Source of the DNA: SIG588 sp045599305 | Lineage (GTDB): Bacteria; Bacillota; Clostridia; Oscillospirales; Acutalibacteraceae | DNA length: 18,601 nt | Direction of reading: 5' to 3' | NCBI GenBank assembly: GCA_045599305.1 | Contig: JAZRVU010000031.1 | Span: forward strand, 1-18,601 | Shown here: piece after piece, positions 16,021 to 18,601 of the stretch | How the letters are laid out: every line of letters begins with the position of its first letter | How positions within the stretch are numbered: the stretch's first letter is position 1 | Notes under the pieces: model-generated | The model's input: the letters and a program-made list of their open reading frames with translations, nothing else | Database searches by the model: none | Told to the model about the DNA's origin: nothing | Program-made: the position numbers and the translations under genes

Positions 16021-18601
16021 ATGGTACTAAAAGCATTGGAGATACACGGGTTCAAATCCTTTCCCGACCGCACGCTGCTCACCTTCGGCCACGGTATCAC
16101 CGCGGTGGTGGGGCCCAATGGCAGCGGCAAATCCAACATCAGCGACGCTATCCGCTGGGTGTTGGGCGAGCAGTCGAACAAGACGCTGCGCGGCAGTAAG
16201 ATGGAGGACGTCATCTTCAGCGGCACCGAGGAGCGCCGCGCCGTGGGTTTTGCCGAGGTGTCGCTCATCATCGACAACACCTCCCGTCTGCTCGATTTCG
16301 ACAGCGACGATGTGAAAGTCACCCGCCGGTATTACCGCTCGGGCGACAGTGAATATATGCTCAATAACGCCACCGTGCGCCTCAAAGACATCCAATTGCT
16401 CTTCATGGACACCGGCCTCGGCCGGGACGGCTATTCCATCGTGGGGCAGGGGCGCATCGGGGACATCGTGGCCTCCAAATCCGAGGAGCGCCGCGAGATT
16501 TTCGAGGAGGCGGCCGGCATTGCCAAATACCGTTACCGCAAGACCGAGGCCGAGCGCCGTCTGACCGCCACCGAGGATAACCTGCTGCGTCTGCGCGATA
16601 TCCTCAAGGAGTTGGAGGAGCGCGTGGGGCCGTTGGCGGAGCAGTCGGAAAAGGCGAAAAAGTTCCTGGAACTTTCCGGCGAAAAGAAGGGGCTGGAGAT
16701 CGGTCTGTGGCTCTATCAGATCGACCGCTCGCGCGATGTGCTGCGCACCCTCACCTCCAAACTGGAACTGGCGCGCACGCAGTATGACGGCGCCGGCGCG
16801 GAGATCGGCCGTCTGGAAGCACAGATGGAGGAGGCCGCACAGCGCGCCCAGCAGCTGATGGGCGAAATGGATGAGATCCGCCGTGCCGCCGCCGCATTGG
16901 AGGAAGAAGCGGTGCGCTGCGAGGGCGAGAGCGCCGTCTTGAACAACGATATTTTCCACCGCGGCGAAACCATCGAACGCCTCACGGCGGAGATCGGGCA
17001 GTCGCAGGCGGGCAATGCCGCCATCGGGGATGAGGTCGCCCGTCACGAGGCCGTCATTGCCGAAAACCGCGAAAAGATCGAGCGCGCGCAGCAGAAGAGC
17101 GTGGCGCTTTCCGAGGAGATGGAGGCACTTTCCCGCAGCAGTGAGGAGGTCTCCGGGCAGATCGAGAGTTTGTCGGCCGATGCCGCGCGTCTGGCGCTCG
17201 AACTGGCCGATACCCGTGTCACCCGCGGGACGAACGAGTCCTCTCTGGCCGAGATCGACGCCCGGCTGGCTGCCCTTTCGGCCGCCGCTTCGACGGGCGC
17301 CGAGGCGCTGGCCGCCACCGAGCGGGAACTGGCCGCCTGCCGGAAGGACAGCGAGGCGATCGAGGAACAGCTCACCTCCCTGCACAATACGCAGCAGGGG
17401 TATGCGCTGCGGCTCAAGTCGCGTGAGGAAAAATCGCAGAAGCTCAAGGAAGAGGCCGACCGTCTCGGTCTGGACGCGGAGGCGGCCGTTCATCGGGTGC
17501 ATCTGCTCACCGAGATGGAGCGCAATCTGGAGGGCTTTTCCGACAGCGTGAAAACGGTGGTCAAGCAGGCGGAGCGCGGAATGCTGCGCGGCATTCACGG
17601 GCCTGTCTCCCGCCTCATCCGCGCCGAAAGCGAGTACGCCCTCGCGGTGGAGACCGCGCTGGGCGCCGCCACCCAGAACGTCATCTGCGACGGGGAAGAG
17701 GACGCCAAGCGCGCCATCCGTTATCTGAAAGATAACCGGGCGGGGCGTGTCACCTTCCTGCCCATCGCCTCCATGCGCGGCAGTCTGCTCACCGAAAAGG
17801 GGCTGTCGGACGAGGAGGGCTTCATCGGCATCGCGAGCGATCTGGTCACCTGCGACAAGCAGTATGAGGAGATCGCCCGCAGCCTGCTCGGCCGCATCGC
17901 CGTGGCCGAGGATCTCGACCGTGCGGTCGAGATCGCCCGCAAATATAAATATCGTTTCCGCATCGTCACGCTGGACGGCCAGGTGGTGAACGCGGGCGGC
18001 TCCATGACCGGCGGCTCGTCGGTGCGGGGCGCCGGCCTGCTCTCCCGCCGCGCCGAGATCGAAGCGCTGACGGCGAAAGCCGACAAACTGAAGGCCGATG
18101 CCGCCGCTGCCGCCGAAAAGGCGCAGACCGCGGCACAGGAGACCGCCGCGGTCGCGGCGCAGGTGAGCGGTGTCAATGCCGAGATCGCCACCGCCAACGA
18201 GGACAAGATCCGTCTGGAGGGCGAACTGCCCCGTCTGACCGAACTGGCCGAGGCCGGCCGCCGTGCCAAAGAGGACGCTGCCGCCGAGGCCGAAACGCTG
18301 ACCCGCCGTGCCGAAGAGTGCCGTGCGGCCATCGCCGCCGCCGGTACGGCCGCTGCCGATATCGCCGTGCGGCAGGCCGCGGCAGAGGAGCAGTTGGCCG
18401 CTGTCAGCGGCGGACGCCGCGAACTTGCCGAAAAGCGGGAGGAATTGTCCGAGCGCATCAGCGAGAACAAACTGGCCGTGCTGGAGTATCAGAAAGAGAT
18501 CGAGGCGCGGGAGAGCGCCATCAGCGATCTGCACGCCCGCGAAAAGGACGCCGAGGGCTACCGTGCCGCGCTGGCGGCGCAGATCACCGATATCGAGCGG
18601 C
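16021..18601 (+). CDS. smc: Chromosome segregation protein SMC (partial, cut by window end)
   Basis: SMC is the ATPase backbone of bacterial condensin and works with ScpA and ScpB to fold and separate chromosomes. The frame is open from ATG 16021 to the window edge, giving 860 codons of an expected total near 1180. Walker A is G31-P-N-G-S-G-K-S-N39 in the N-terminal head, followed by the Q-loop region (G-Q-G-R-I) and E-E-A-A-G-I-A-K-Y. Residues about 165-500 form the first coiled coil. The hinge spans about 520-670 and contains G-G-S-M-T-G-G, and the return coil begins after it. The C-terminal signature and Walker B lie beyond the window. The ribosome site (AAAAGGA) is about 12 nt before the ATG, longer than for other genes here. 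It is 37 nt after rnc. Confidence 0.97.
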   Translation, partial: MVLKALEIHGFKSFPDRTLLTFGHGITAVVGPNGSGKSNISDAIRWVLGEQSNKTLRGSKMEDVIFSGTEERRAVGFAEVSLIIDNTSRLLDFDSDDVKVTRRYYRSGDSEYMLNNATVRLKDIQLLFMDTGLGRDGYSIVGQGRIGDIVASKSEERREIFEEAAGIAKYRYRKTEAERRLTATEDNLLRLRDILKELEERVGPLAEQSEKAKKFLELSGEKKGLEIGLWLYQIDRSRDVLRTLTSKLELARTQYDGAGAEIGRLEAQMEEAAQRAQQLMGEMDEIRRAAAALEEEAVRCEGESAVLNNDIFHRGETIERLTAEIGQSQAGNAAIGDEVARHEAVIAENREKIERAQQKSVALSEEMEALSRSSEEVSGQIESLSADAARLALELADTRVTRGTNESSLAEIDARLAALSAAASTGAEALAATERELAACRKDSEAIEEQLTSLHNTQQGYALRLKSREEKSQKLKEEADRLGLDAEAAVHRVHLLTEMERNLEGFSDSVKTVVKQAERGMLRGIHGPVSRLIRAESEYALAVETALGAATQNVICDGEEDAKRAIRYLKDNRAGRVTFLPIASMRGSLLTEKGLSDEEGFIGIASDLVTCDKQYEEIARSLLGRIAVAEDLDRAVEIARKYKYRFRIVTLDGQVVNAGGSMTGGSSVRGAGLLSRRAEIEALTAKADKLKADAAAAAEKAQTAAQETAAVAAQVSGVNAEIATANEDKIRLEGELPRLTELAEAGRRAKEDAAAEAETLTRRAEECRAAIAAAGTAAADIAVRQAAAEEQLAAVSGGRRELAEKREELSERISENKLAVLEYQKEIEARESAISDLHAREKDAEGYRAALAAQITDIER

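Noticed and set aside
16027..18534. Open frame of 835 codons on the minus strand opposite smc
   Set aside because: The plus strand is unambiguously SMC (Walker A, hinge, coiled coil). The minus reading is compositional.

Overview
The window reads as the chromosome of a GC-rich, spore-forming member of the Clostridia, most likely Oscillospirales/Ruminococcaceae-like. The grounds are a sporulation sigma factor tail at the left edge, the gene order infC-rpmI-rplT-(SpoU methylase)-dprA-topA-trmFO-plsX-rnc-smc, a DUF5685/J-domain pair typical of clostridial genomes, and GC-biased codon use with AT-rich promoter islands. The lineage call is inference from gene content and order. No mobile element, CRISPR array, rRNA or prophage gene was seen.

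Left part (1-7154). The last 57 codons of a sigma-E-like factor run rightward and end at a strong hairpin that also serves the leftward genes as a terminator. Leftward, from 7154 down to 208, lie uvrB, uvrA, a DUF5685 protein, a J-domain protein with a cysteine-rich tail, and a small polytopic membrane protein. uvrB and uvrA each have a recognisable sigma-A promoter with a 17-bp spacer. The last three genes are packed tightly (17-nt overlap, then a 25-nt gap) and have no convincing promoter of their own. They are the least understood part of the window and the best candidate for an undescribed function.

Middle (7155-7617). This regulatory hub holds a leftward tRNA-Thr(CGU) with encoded CCA, its promoter and an abutting terminator. 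A divergent rightward sigma-A promoter starts the translation operon. Its leader of about 145 nt ends in a perfect 10-bp intrinsic terminator just before infC and has upstream segments that could pair with the terminator's left arm. This is the layout of an L20-type attenuator. infC itself starts at an ATC codon.

Right part (7618-18601). infC, rpmI and rplT are followed by a probable terminator. Then comes a compact rightward run: SpoU/TrmH-family RNA methyltransferase, dprA, topA, trmFO, plsX, rnc and smc (cut by the window end). Gaps are 16-37 nt with one 11-nt overlap, and no internal terminator is visible, so this looks like one transcription unit. It mixes translation and tRNA modification, DNA uptake/recombination, supercoiling, phospholipid synthesis, RNA processing and chromosome condensation. 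acpP, often found between plsX and rnc, is absent. Most of the window is conserved core genome; the unusual points are regulatory or concern the DUF5685/J-protein/membrane trio.
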